DNA of 9,110 nucleotides, from assembly GCA_036403795.1 (NCBI GenBank), contig DASWQJ010000101.1, forward strand, positions 1-9,110, written 5' to 3'. Source of the DNA: Stenotrophomonas_A sp036403795. GTDB taxonomy: Bacteria; Pseudomonadota; Gammaproteobacteria; Xanthomonadales; Xanthomonadaceae. Of this stretch, positions 1-6,512 are shown piece by piece. The notes beneath the pieces were generated by a model. It was not told where the DNA came from, searched no databases, and saw nothing but the letters and a program-made list of their open reading frames with translations. The position numbers were made by a program, and so were the translations under genes. The first letter of the stretch is position 1. Every line of letters starts with the position of its first letter.

Positions 1-30
1 CCCCCCCCCCCCCACCCCGACAGGGCGGGG
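1..30. repeat. Poly-C tract (13 C) with adjoining CCCCG/CGGGG inverted repeat
   Basis: Bases 1-13 are all C and may extend beyond the window. After one A, a CCCCG arm (15-19) pairs with CGGGG (26-30) across six bases. On the minus strand this gives several G-runs ending in at least 13 G, a candidate G-quadruplex or a slippage-prone homopolymer. Whether it affects a neighbouring gene cannot be seen from here. Confidence 0.6.
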
Positions 31-265
31 CCCGCACCGTAAGTCAACACAACCAGCCGCCAAACACCCTCCGCGCCCTCAACAAAAGAACCCAACTCGC
101 AAGCCGCGATCACAAACGCCCAGCGAAAGGGAGAAGACCGACATAAACAGGCCACTCGAACCGCAACCCAAAGCCCGGCAAGGCCATGCCCCTCCTCCCC
201 AGAGGGCAAAGAACCTCCACTTTCGTCCCTGCCGACAGCGCCACTTGCCAAACTGCCCACCACCA

Positions 266-288
266 CCCCGTACCGGCCTGGCACGGGG
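266..288 (-). terminator. Strong hairpin just after the hydrolase stop
   Basis: On the minus strand, arms CCCCGTGCC and GGTACGGGG form a 9-bp stem (one G-U pair) with a 5-nt loop, starting 9 nt after the hydrolase stop codon. Position and stability suit transcript termination or 3'-end protection. The following bases are TGGTGGTGGG rather than a U-run, so classical intrinsic termination is uncertain. Confidence 0.45.
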
Positions 289-297
289 CGCCGCGGT

Positions 298-2205
298 TCA
301 CAGCACCGGCAACTCAATGAAACTGGGCTGCTCCGCCGTATGCCAGATCCGCTGGGTGGCCTTGCGGTAATCGTCCGGCTTGGCCAGGTAGATGTTCGGC
401 ACGAAGGTCTGCGGATTGCGGTCGTACAGCGGGAACAGGCTCGATTGGACCTGCACCATCACCCGATGGCCGCGCTGGAACTCGTGATTGGCATTGGGAA
501 GCTCGAACCGGTAATCCAGCGCCTGGCCGCTGGCCAGCGCCTTCGGGTTATCGAAGCCTTCGCGGTAGCGTCCGCGGAAGATCGCCATCGACACAGGCAA
601 CTCGTAGCCGCCCATCTTCGGGTCCGATGCCATCTCCTCCGGGTACACATCGATCAGCTTGACCACCCAATCGCTGTCGGTACCGCTGGTGGAAGCCTTC
701 AGGTTCACCGCCGGCATGCCGCCGATGCGTAGCGGTTCGGTCAGCGGCTCGCTGACGTAGGTGAGCACGTCCGGGCGGCCATCGACGAAGCGCTGGTCGT
801 GCACCAGCCAGGTGGTCCAGACGTCACGATCGGAAAAACGCACCGGCCGCGGCACGAAAGGCACTGGCTTGGCCGGATCCGACACGTATTCATCGTAGTC
901 TTCCTGCCCGCCCGTGGCCGGCTGGAACGAAAGCTTGCCGCCTGCCTGCAGGTACAGCGGCTTGGACTTGGCCGGGCATCCTTGCGCACAGCTGCGCGGC
1001 CACGCCGGCAAGCGGTCCCACCGCGTGGCGCCGGTGTCGTAGACCAGCACCGGGGGCGTGTCGGCCTTGGGTGCACCTTCGATCAGGTATTGGTCGAAGA
1101 ACGGCCGCAACACATCGCGGCGAAACTGGTGGGCGGTGTCGCCATCAAACTTCAAAGCGCCTAGCGAGCTGCCGTCGTAGTTGACCTGGCTGTGCCGCCA
1201 GGGGCCCATCACCAGGTAATTGAGATTGTTGCCGGCATCGCGACCTTCCATGGCCTGGTAGCTGTGATTGGCTCCGTACATGTCCTCTTGGTCCCACAAG
1301 CCTTGCAGCCACATCGTCGGCACTTTGAGCGGCGTGCGCGCCATCACCGTGTCCAGCGCCTGCTCCTGCCAAAAGGCGTCGTAGGCCGGATGTTCGACCA
1401 GCTTGTGCCACCACGGCAGCTGGTCCAGGCCGGCCGCGCGCGCGTAATCGCCAGCCGAGCCGGCACGCAGGAAGTTGCTGTAGTCGTCATAACCTTCACG
1501 CGGAATGCCCACGCCCTTGCCGCGCTCGGTGAGCTGGCCGGTGAAGTAGTCGAAATTGACCTGCCGGAACGCGCCGTTGTTGAGCCAGTCGTCGCCCTTC
1601 CAACCATCGATCATCGGGCTTTCCGGCGCGGCCACCTTGAGCGCCGGGTGCGGATCGGTCAGCGCCATCACCACGGTGAAGCCTTCATAGGACGAACCGA
1701 TCATGCCCACGCGCCCGTTGGACTCGGGCACGTGCTTGACCAGCCAGTCGATGGTGTCCCAGGCATCGGTGGCGTGGTCGACCTTGGTCTTGTTGAGCGC
1801 GCCACGCAACGGCCGCGTCATCACGTAGTCGCCCTGCGAGCCGTACTTGCCGCGGATGTCCTGGAACACCCGGATGTAGCTACCGTCGGCGAACACGTCG
1901 TCGCCCTGCGGCAATGCGTCCTTGAGATGCGGCGAGGACAACCGCTGGGCACGTCCACTGGCATCGTAGGGCGTGCGCGTGAGCAGCATCGGCGCACCGT
2001 GGGCCGCCTTGGGCACCACGATCACCGTATGCAGCTTCACGCCGTCGCGCATCGGGATCATCACCTCGCGCTTGACGTAGTCGTAGGCCTCGGTGGGCGC
2101 GACGAACTTCTTGCCGGTGATGTCCGGCGTCATCGGGGCGGTCTGGGCGAAGGCTTGCGAAACAGCCAGTGCGAGCACGGCAAGGCAAAGGATACGGCGA
2201 CGCAT
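298..2205 (-). CDS. Alpha-amino acid ester hydrolase (CocE/NonD-type serine hydrolase), exported
   Basis: The 635-residue protein has a signal peptide (MRRRILCLAVLALAVSQAFA, probable cut after residue 20), so it should act in the periplasm. It closely resembles the X. citri alpha-amino acid ester hydrolase, which hydrolyses and transfers alpha-amino acyl groups and can acylate beta-lactams. The alpha/beta hydrolase core contains GSSYEG with nucleophile S172, LWDQED (303-308) with D305, and PWRHSQ with H338. These sit two positions before the X. citri triad Ser174/Asp307/His340 as I remember it. The carboxylate cluster that binds the substrate amino group is also present as D206, E307 and D308. 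A jelly-roll C-terminal domain follows from about residue 415 (KPLYLQAGGKLSF) to the end. The ATG at 2205 is preferred over the adjacent in-frame TTG because GGAG lies 8 nt upstream. The natural substrate is unknown; peptide or amino-ester scavenging is an inference. Confidence 0.92.
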   Translation of the reverse strand: MRRRILCLAVLALAVSQAFAQTAPMTPDITGKKFVAPTEAYDYVKREVMIPMRDGVKLHTVIVVPKAAHGAPMLLTRTPYDASGRAQRLSSPHLKDALPQGDDVFADGSYIRVFQDIRGKYGSQGDYVMTRPLRGALNKTKVDHATDAWDTIDWLVKHVPESNGRVGMIGSSYEGFTVVMALTDPHPALKVAAPESPMIDGWKGDDWLNNGAFRQVNFDYFTGQLTERGKGVGIPREGYDDYSNFLRAGSAGDYARAAGLDQLPWWHKLVEHPAYDAFWQEQALDTVMARTPLKVPTMWLQGLWDQEDMYGANHSYQAMEGRDAGNNLNYLVMGPWRHSQVNYDGSSLGALKFDGDTAHQFRRDVLRPFFDQYLIEGAPKADTPPVLVYDTGATRWDRLPAWPRSCAQGCPAKSKPLYLQAGGKLSFQPATGGQEDYDEYVSDPAKPVPFVPRPVRFSDRDVWTTWLVHDQRFVDGRPDVLTYVSEPLTEPLRIGGMPAVNLKASTSGTDSDWVVKLIDVYPEEMASDPKMGGYELPVSMAIFRGRYREGFDNPKALASGQALDYRFELPNANHEFQRGHRVMVQVQSSLFPLYDRNPQTFVPNIYLAKPDDYRKATQRIWHTAEQPSFIELPVL

Positions 2206-2362
2206 CAACGAGGCTCCGATTCAAGACGGGAAAGGCCGCCGAACGCGCCGCGGCCCACCCCGGATGATGCACCCGGCGGGCTGGCAAGAACCGATGCCAA
2301 TCACAATTCGGGGCATGACCAACGACCTAGGCCGGCCACCCGACCGCGTTCGGTCCGCAACC
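2206..2362 (-). other. proA to hydrolase spacer with hairpins and a dyad
   Basis: This 157-nt gap should contain the end of the biosynthetic transcript and/or the hydrolase promoter. Reading along the minus strand it holds: a 5-bp hairpin with arms GACCG/CGGTC at 2342-2355, 7 nt after the proA stop and without a U-run; an inverted repeat ATGCC-N13-GGCAT at 2294-2316 flanking the most AT-rich piece, which could be an operator; a 6-bp hairpin with arms GGCCGC/GCGGCC at 2234-2255 followed by TTTCCC; and GGAG 8 nt before the hydrolase ATG. I could not assign a convincing sigma70 promoter by eye. Confidence 0.5.
2234..2255 (-). terminator. Weak terminator-like hairpin ahead of the hydrolase
   Basis: On the minus strand, arms GGCCGC and GCGGCC enclose a 10-nt loop and are followed by TTT. 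The stem is GC-rich, but the U-run is only three bases. It lies 29-50 nt before the hydrolase ATG, so it could be a weak terminator or attenuator of read-through from proA, or only a leader hairpin. Confidence 0.25.
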
Positions 2363-3616
2363 TCAGACCGGCGCGCGCGTCTGCCCTTCGCCGCGGACCA
2401 CGAAACGCTCCACGGTGAGGGCTTCCAGGCCCATCGGGCCGTAGGCGTGCAAGCGGGTGGTCGAGATGCCGATCTCCGCGCCCAGGCCGAGCTCACCGCC
2501 ATCGGAAAAGCGCGACGAGGCGTTGACCATCACTACAGCCGATCGCAATGCCTGCACGAAAGCCTCGGCATTGGCAGGGTCGGCGGTGGCGATGACTTCG
2601 GTGTGGTCCGATCCGTATTGCCGGATGTGCGCAATGGCTTGCTCCAGGTCGCGCACCACGCGGACCGCGATCACCAGATCGAGGAATTCCGCTGCGAAAT
2701 CCTCGTCGCTGGCGGGCAACATGTCGGGCACGAGGGCCTGGCTGGCGGCGTCACCGCGCATCTCTACGCCGCGCTCGCGCAAAGCGCGCGCGGCCTCCGG
2801 CAGGAACACCGCCGCGATGGCCTCATGCACCAACAGCGTTTCCAGCGAATTGCAGGCTGAAGGGCGGGAAGCCTTGCCATCCACCAGCAGCCGGCGTGCC
2901 AGGACCACGTCGGCGGAGGCATCCACGAACAGGTGGCAGACACCTTTGTAATGCTTGATCACCGGTACGCGCGCGTGCTCTGCCACGAAACGGATCAGCC
3001 CTTCCCCGCCACGCGGGATCGCCAGGTCGACGATGTCGTTGAGTTGCAGCAATTCGAGCATCGTCTCGCGTCGCAGATCCTCCACCAGCGTGAGCGCAGC
3101 TTCGGGGATGCCTTGTTCGCGCAATGCGCGGCGCAGTGACGCGGCGATCGCCACGTTGGAATGCAAGGCCTCCGAGCCGCCGCGCAGGATCACGCCGTTG
3201 CCGGCCTTGATGCACAACGCCGCCGCATCGGCGGTCACATTGGGTCGCGCCTCGTAGATCATCGCGATCACGCCCAGCGGCACGCGCACCTTCTGCACCC
3301 GGATGCCGTTGGGGCGGACTTCATCGCGGGTCACTTGTCCGACCGGATCGGGCAATGCCGCTACCTCGCGCAACGCGGCGGCGATGCCGGCCACGCGCGC
3401 CGGATCCAGAGCCAGGCGATCCAGCATCGCGCTGCCGATACCTTTGTCGCGCGCGACCTGCAGATCCTGCGCATTGGCCTGCAGGATGGCGTCCTGGTCG
3501 TCTTCCAGTGCCTGCGCCATCGCTTCCAGCAAGCGGCGTCGCGCCGGGCCATCCAGCTGCGCGAGCGCCTGCGACGCCCGTCGGCAGTCCAGCGCAAGGG
3601 TCTTGATGTCGGTCAT
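2363..3616 (-). CDS. proA: Gamma-glutamyl phosphate reductase (glutamate-5-semialdehyde dehydrogenase)
   Basis: ProA reduces gamma-glutamyl phosphate with NADPH to glutamate-5-semialdehyde, which cyclises spontaneously to pyrroline-5-carboxylate in proline synthesis. The 417-residue length equals that of classical ProA. Visible family elements are VRVPLGVIAMIYEARPNVT (110-128), KAGNGVILRGGSEA (137-150), IPRGGEGLI (200-208) and PVIKHYKGVCHLFVD (218-232). RPSACNSLETLL (251-262) contains the catalytic cysteine C255. The long C-terminal signature runs from VVMVNASSRFSDGGELGLG to RLHAYGPMG (361-396). The frame stays open upstream into proB, but the ATG at 3616 is chosen for its GGAG ribosome binding site 8 nt upstream and because the earlier residues are a low-complexity shadow of proB. 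It completes the proline kinase/reductase pair. The next gene downstream is a secreted hydrolase across a 157-nt spacer, so the biosynthetic operon probably ends here. Confidence 0.97.
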   Translation of the reverse strand: MTDIKTLALDCRRASQALAQLDGPARRRLLEAMAQALEDDQDAILQANAQDLQVARDKGIGSAMLDRLALDPARVAGIAAALREVAALPDPVGQVTRDEVRPNGIRVQKVRVPLGVIAMIYEARPNVTADAAALCIKAGNGVILRGGSEALHSNVAIAASLRRALREQGIPEAALTLVEDLRRETMLELLQLNDIVDLAIPRGGEGLIRFVAEHARVPVIKHYKGVCHLFVDASADVVLARRLLVDGKASRPSACNSLETLLVHEAIAAVFLPEAARALRERGVEMRGDAASQALVPDMLPASDEDFAAEFLDLVIAVRVVRDLEQAIAHIRQYGSDHTEVIATADPANAEAFVQALRSAVVMVNASSRFSDGGELGLGAEIGISTTRLHAYGPMGLEALTVERFVVRGEGQTRAPV

Positions 3617-3644
3617 GGCGATCTCCGTTGCAGATGCTGACAGG

Positions 3645-3657
3645 CCCGTGCCACGGG
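3645..3657 (-). other. Intercistronic hairpin immediately after the proB stop
   Basis: CCCGTGGCACGGG directly follows the proB TGA. It can fold as a 5-bp GC-rich stem with a 3-nt loop. No U-run follows, so it is unlikely to be a complete terminator; it might influence mRNA processing or translation between proB and proA. The proA ribosome binding site (GGAG, 8 nt before the ATG) lies beyond it. Confidence 0.35.
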
Positions 3658-4824
3658 TCAGGGTCCGAGCAGGACGAGGTCGTCGCGATGCACGACGTTC
3701 TCGCCATAGTTGTAGCCGAGCAGCGTCTGGATGTCGCGCGAGTGGCGGCCGGCCAGGCGGCGCACGTCGACCGCCGAGTACTGGCTGATGCCACGCGCCA
3801 GGCAATGTTCGCGCTCGCTGTCGCGCCAGCGGATCTCGACCATGTCGCCGCGTCGGAATTCGCCGTCCACGCCGGTGATGCCACCGGGCAGCAGCGAGGC
3901 GCCCCGGGCGGTCATCGCCTGCATCGCGCCGGCATCGACCCAGATGGCACCCGGCTCCACCGGTGCATGCCGAAGCCAATACTTGCGCGCGGCGATACGC
4001 GTACTGCCCGCCCGAATGCGGGTTCCGCGCAGGCGGTCCTGGCCCAACGCACGCACCACCTCGCCGTTGCGACCGTTGAACAGACAGGTTTCGATGCCCG
4101 CCGCGCCGGCCTTGGCAGCAGCGTCGAGTTTGGTCCGCATGCCGCCCGTGCCCATGCCCGAGGCCCCGCTGCCGCCGGCCATCGACATGACGGCTGCCGT
4201 CAGCTCGGGCACTTCATCGATCGGCTGCGCCTGCGGATCCTGACGCGGATCGGCGCTGTACAGACCATCGATGTCGGTGGCGATGAACAGCACGTCGGCA
4301 TCGATCAGCCCCGCCACGAAGGCCGCCAGGTTGTCGTTGTCGCCGAGCTTGAGTTCATCGACCGACACGGTGTCGTTTTCGTTGACGATCGGCAGCGCAC
4401 CCAGTGCCAACAACGCCTGCAGCGTGGCACGCGCATTGAGATAGCGGCGACGGTTGCGCAGATCGTCATGGGTCAGCAGCACCTGCGCCACGGGCCGTTC
4501 GAAGAAGCGCTGCCACAACGCCATCAGCTGCACCTGTCCCAGCGCAGCCAATGCCTGGCGCGCGGCCATGGCCGCGCCCTGCTCCGCCGCCCGCGGCAGG
4601 ATGGCGCGACCGGCGGCCACCGCGCCGGAAGACACGATCACCACCTCGCGCCCGGCCGCCAGATGGGTGGACACGAATTGCGCCAGCCCCAGGGCGTAGC
4701 GCGGCGACAGGCCGCCGCCGTCGGCTGCCAACAGGCTGCTGCCCACCTTGAGCACCGCACGCCGCCACGGCGCCAGCGTCTGTTCTGTGAAAGGCGCTGC
4801 GGCGGGGGTCAGGGTGTGGGTCAT
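3658..4824 (-). CDS. proB: Glutamate 5-kinase with C-terminal PUA domain
   Basis: ProB phosphorylates glutamate to gamma-glutamyl phosphate, the first and usually proline-inhibited step of proline synthesis. The 388-residue protein has an amino acid kinase domain with VLKVGSSLL (24-32), VSSGAVAAG (64-72), NENDTV (148-153), GDND (161-164), TDIDGLYSADPR (183-194) and GTGGMRTK (225-232). A PUA domain follows from about residue 270 to 350, ending in the family tail GYNYGENVVHRDDLVLL (370-386). This two-domain length is like that of E. coli ProB (about 367), with a roughly 20-residue N-terminal extension before the first strand. The ATG at 4824 is used; it is 19 nt after the YCII stop, with only a weak GGAT-like binding site. 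An ATG-CTG-CGA-TGA mini-ORF overlaps the start. The proA gene follows 41 nt later. The product is expected to act with ProA, since gamma-glutamyl phosphate is unstable. Confidence 0.97.
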   Translation of the reverse strand: MTHTLTPAAAPFTEQTLAPWRRAVLKVGSSLLAADGGGLSPRYALGLAQFVSTHLAAGREVVIVSSGAVAAGRAILPRAAEQGAAMAARQALAALGQVQLMALWQRFFERPVAQVLLTHDDLRNRRRYLNARATLQALLALGALPIVNENDTVSVDELKLGDNDNLAAFVAGLIDADVLFIATDIDGLYSADPRQDPQAQPIDEVPELTAAVMSMAGGSGASGMGTGGMRTKLDAAAKAGAAGIETCLFNGRNGEVVRALGQDRLRGTRIRAGSTRIAARKYWLRHAPVEPGAIWVDAGAMQAMTARGASLLPGGITGVDGEFRRGDMVEIRWRDSEREHCLARGISQYSAVDVRRLAGRHSRDIQTLLGYNYGENVVHRDDLVLLGP

Positions 4825-4832
4825 CGCAGCAT
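4821..4832 (-). promoter_or_regulatory. Start-stop mini-ORF overlapping the proB start
   Basis: ATGCTGCGATGA encodes M-L-R-stop and overlaps the proB ATG through ATGA, with an eight-base offset identical to that before argH. Both downstream genes begin Met-Thr-His. Function is unproven; such an element might affect initiation, or may be chance. Confidence 0.22.
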
Positions 4833-4843
4833 CCGTTACCAGG

Positions 4844-5101
4844 TCAGCGGGTGTTCCACTCGTGGACGGTCAGCTCGGAAGCGTCGCGTAGCACCAAGGG
4901 GTCGAGCGCTACGATCTCACGCGCCTGCGCCAGGCTGTCCACGTTCTTGAGCAGGTAGGCGCCGCCGGTGCCGTCGGCAAACCCGCCGGTCAGGGCCAGG
5001 CGGTCCTGCGACCGCAACCCCTCGATGAAATCCAGGTGCGGCTGCACCACCTCCGGCGAAAAGCCGGGCTTGCGCAGGGCCAGGACCAGAAAATGCTTCA
5101 T
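4844..5101 (-). CDS. YCII-like (YciI family) small protein
   Basis: This is an 85-residue cytoplasmic protein with the ferredoxin-like layout of the YCII superfamily: an N-terminal strand MKHFLVLAL, then H22 in PHLDFIEGL (21-29), a central LALTGGFADGTGGAYLL (35-51), and a helix with ALDPLV (65-70) leading to the C-terminal strand ELTVHEW (76-82). Family members are small dimers of mostly unknown function; a His-Asp pair has been suggested as an active site in some, and H22 with D33 or D67 would be the candidates here. The ATG at 5101 overlaps the argH stop by ATGA and has GAGG 7 nt upstream, so it is well placed for coupled translation. The proB ATG follows 19 nt after its stop. The position suggests a link to arginine or proline metabolism, but the sequence gives no substrate. 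Confidence 0.85.
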   Translation of the reverse strand: MKHFLVLALRKPGFSPEVVQPHLDFIEGLRSQDRLALTGGFADGTGGAYLLKNVDSLAQAREIVALDPLVLRDASELTVHEWNTR

Positions 5102-6411
5102 GGCGCGCCCTCACCGACCGGCAGGCGCTGCCACCGTGCTTCCAACACTTCCAGGCGCAGGTCGGCAGCCGCACCAGGCGATACGCGCGCGGCCAGGCTG
5201 CCCTCGGGCGACCGGCCCTCGCCGGCTCGGTCGGCCGATGCCGCGGCGGCCTGGTAGGCCTCGCGGAACGGCACGCCGGCCACCGCCGCTTCGACGGCGA
5301 CATCGGTGGCATACATGCCCGAATCAATCGCCGCACGCAGGCGGTCGGGGCGCCATTCCAGGTTGGCCAGCAGCGCAGGCAGCAATTCCAACGCGGCCAG
5401 TCCGCGGCCGAACCCGTGGAAGATCGCGCCCTTGCTGCTTTGCAGGTCACGGTGGTAGCCGGAAGGCAACGACAGCAATTGCTCGATCTCGGTGCGCGCA
5501 GCGGCCACGCTGGCGTGGGTGGCACGCATCAGCTCGACCACGTCCGGGTTGCGCTTGTTGGGCATGATCGAACTGCCGGTGGTGTACTGCGCCGGCAACG
5601 CGATAAAGCCGAATTCAGCGCTGGTGAACAGCGAAAGATCCCAGGCGATGCGACGGAGGTCCAGCGTCGCGCTGCCCAATGCTTCCAATGCGGCCAGTTC
5701 GAACTTTCCGCGCGAGAGCTGCGCGTAGATCGGCGACACCTGCAAACGGGCAAAGCCCAATGCGCGGGTGGTGTGGTCGCGATCCAGCGGCAGGTTCACG
5801 CCGTAGCCGGCCGCCGTGCCCAGCGGGTTGGTATCGATGAGGCGCAGGGTGTCGGCGGCGCGCACGGCATCGTCGATGAAGGCCTCGGCCCAACCAGCCC
5901 ACCACATGCCGGCCGACGATACGACCGCCCGCTGCACGTGCGTATAGCCCGGCACCGGCAGGTCGCGCTCGGCGGCTGCCCGATCCAGTGCAACCCGCGC
6001 GGTCTGCCGGCTCAGTTCAACCAGGCGGGCGAGCTTTTCCTTCAGCCACAGTCGCGTGGCCACCAGGACCTGATCGTTGCGACTGCGCCCGGTGTGTATC
6101 TTGCGACCGGCATCGCCCAGGCGCTCGGTCAAGCGCGCCTCGATGGCGGAATGGCCGTCTTCGTAACGCGCGTCCAGCTCGAACCGGCCGGCTTGCCAGT
6201 CTTGCGCCAGCAGCTCGAGTTGTTCGAGCAGCCCGGTCAGCTCGATCTGGTCGAGGATGCCGATGTTGCGCAGGCCTTGTGCATGCGCCTTGCTGGCCTG
6301 GATGTCATGCAGGAAGAACTCACGGTCCAGTACGACGTCGTCGCCGGCCAGGAATGCCTGGATCTTCGCGTCTACCGCGACGCCGGGCTTCTGCCAGAGG
6401 AGATGGGTCAT
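5098..6411 (-). CDS. argH: Argininosuccinate lyase
   Basis: ArgH cleaves argininosuccinate to arginine and fumarate, the last step of arginine synthesis, as a cytoplasmic homotetramer. The 437-residue protein carries all three conserved regions of the fumarase/aspartase superfamily. HTGRSRNDQV (106-115) is the substrate-binding loop. GYTHVQRA (155-162) includes catalytic H158. GSSIMPNKRNPD (279-290) is the mobile signature loop whose second serine, S281, is the expected catalytic residue. Starting at the ATG at 6411 (MTHLLWQKPG) gives the normal N-terminus; AGAG lies about 9 nt upstream. A four-codon ATG...TGA mini-ORF overlaps this start (see separate entry). The 3' end overlaps the YCII-like gene by ATGA. 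The N-terminus lacks the WGGRF element of E. coli ArgH and reads LWQKPG instead, as in a divergent ArgH subgroup; otherwise the enzyme appears intact. Confidence 0.97.
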   Translation of the reverse strand: MTHLLWQKPGVAVDAKIQAFLAGDDVVLDREFFLHDIQASKAHAQGLRNIGILDQIELTGLLEQLELLAQDWQAGRFELDARYEDGHSAIEARLTERLGDAGRKIHTGRSRNDQVLVATRLWLKEKLARLVELSRQTARVALDRAAAERDLPVPGYTHVQRAVVSSAGMWWAGWAEAFIDDAVRAADTLRLIDTNPLGTAAGYGVNLPLDRDHTTRALGFARLQVSPIYAQLSRGKFELAALEALGSATLDLRRIAWDLSLFTSAEFGFIALPAQYTTGSSIMPNKRNPDVVELMRATHASVAAARTEIEQLLSLPSGYHRDLQSSKGAIFHGFGRGLAALELLPALLANLEWRPDRLRAAIDSGMYATDVAVEAAVAGVPFREAYQAAAASADRAGEGRSPEGSLAARVSPGAAADLRLEVLEARWQRLPVGEGAP

Positions 6412-6419
6412 TGGGGCAT
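6408..6419 (-). promoter_or_regulatory. Start-stop mini-ORF overlapping the argH start
   Basis: The sequence ATGCCCCAATGA encodes M-P-Q-stop, and its TGA overlaps the argH ATG. The upstream ATG lies eight bases before the argH start in another frame. The same geometry occurs at proB. Whether ribosomes start here is unknown; it could tune argH initiation by re-initiation or be coincidence. Confidence 0.25.
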
Positions 6420-6512
6420 TCTCTGAAGAGGGGGTGCGGGGGCCGCGGTACCGGTAGCGATGTCATCTGCCTGCTGCCACCACGCGCGGACCTTTGCTTG
6501 CGACAAGGTCAC
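6408..6512 (-). CDS. Possible 34-codon small ORF filling the argC-argH gap
   Basis: A GTG two bases after the argC stop opens a frame of 34 codons. Its TGA overlaps the argH ATG in the ATGA pattern seen elsewhere in this operon. The peptide begins VTLSQAKVRAWWQQADDIA and ends in an Ala/Pro-rich stretch closing with RMPQ. No Shine-Dalgarno is evident before the GTG. By hand count about 23 of 34 third positions are G or C, lower than expected for the neighbouring genes, and a rare AGA codon is present. Against it: open frames are common in GC-rich spacers. For it: exact tiling between two genes in a tightly packed operon. It has no recognisable family and could simply be untranslated spacer. 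Confidence 0.2.
   Translation of the reverse strand: MTLSQAKVRAWWQQADDIATGTAAPAPPLQRMPQ

Larger units (their letters stand above)
1..297. other. Gene-free, strand-skewed region downstream of the hydrolase
   Basis: No convincing gene is seen. By hand count over bases 1-300 the plus strand has about 45% C, 26% A, 21% G and only 8% T, so the minus strand is G/T-rich. A 63-codon minus-strand frame starting at a GTG overlapping the hydrolase stop runs through the terminator-like hairpin and has no protein-like pattern. The region contains the hairpin at 266-288 and the C-run at 1-13. A promoter for a gene beyond base 1 is possible but not identified. Confidence 0.6.

Noticed and set aside
110..301. 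63-codon minus-strand frame starting at a GTG overlapping the hydrolase stop
   Set aside because: It runs through a terminator-like hairpin, has no ribosome binding site of its own, and has a composition expected from G/T-rich spacer.
1192..2418. Plus-strand open frame of 408 codons antisense to the hydrolase
   Set aside because: It is rich in His, Arg and Val without domain pattern and mirrors the codon bias of a well-supported gene on the other strand; such antisense frames are common at high GC.
3617..3979. N-terminal extension of proA into proB
   Set aside because: The extra 121 residues are Arg/Ala-rich out-of-frame proB; the ATG at 3616 has a good GGAG site and gives the standard 417-residue protein.
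3628..4950. Plus-strand open frame of 440 codons antisense to proB
   Set aside because: Low-complexity Arg/Gln/His-rich translation with no recognisable motif, lying over the clear proB gene.
5416..6426. Plus-strand open frame of 336 codons antisense to argH
   Set aside because: No family features; argH on the minus strand has every expected signature, so this is a shadow.
6443..6455. CCGCGGTACCGGT cluster of restriction-site palindromes between argC and argH
   Set aside because: It resembles a cloning junction, but the surrounding operon is normal and overlapping GC palindromes are expected by chance at this base composition.
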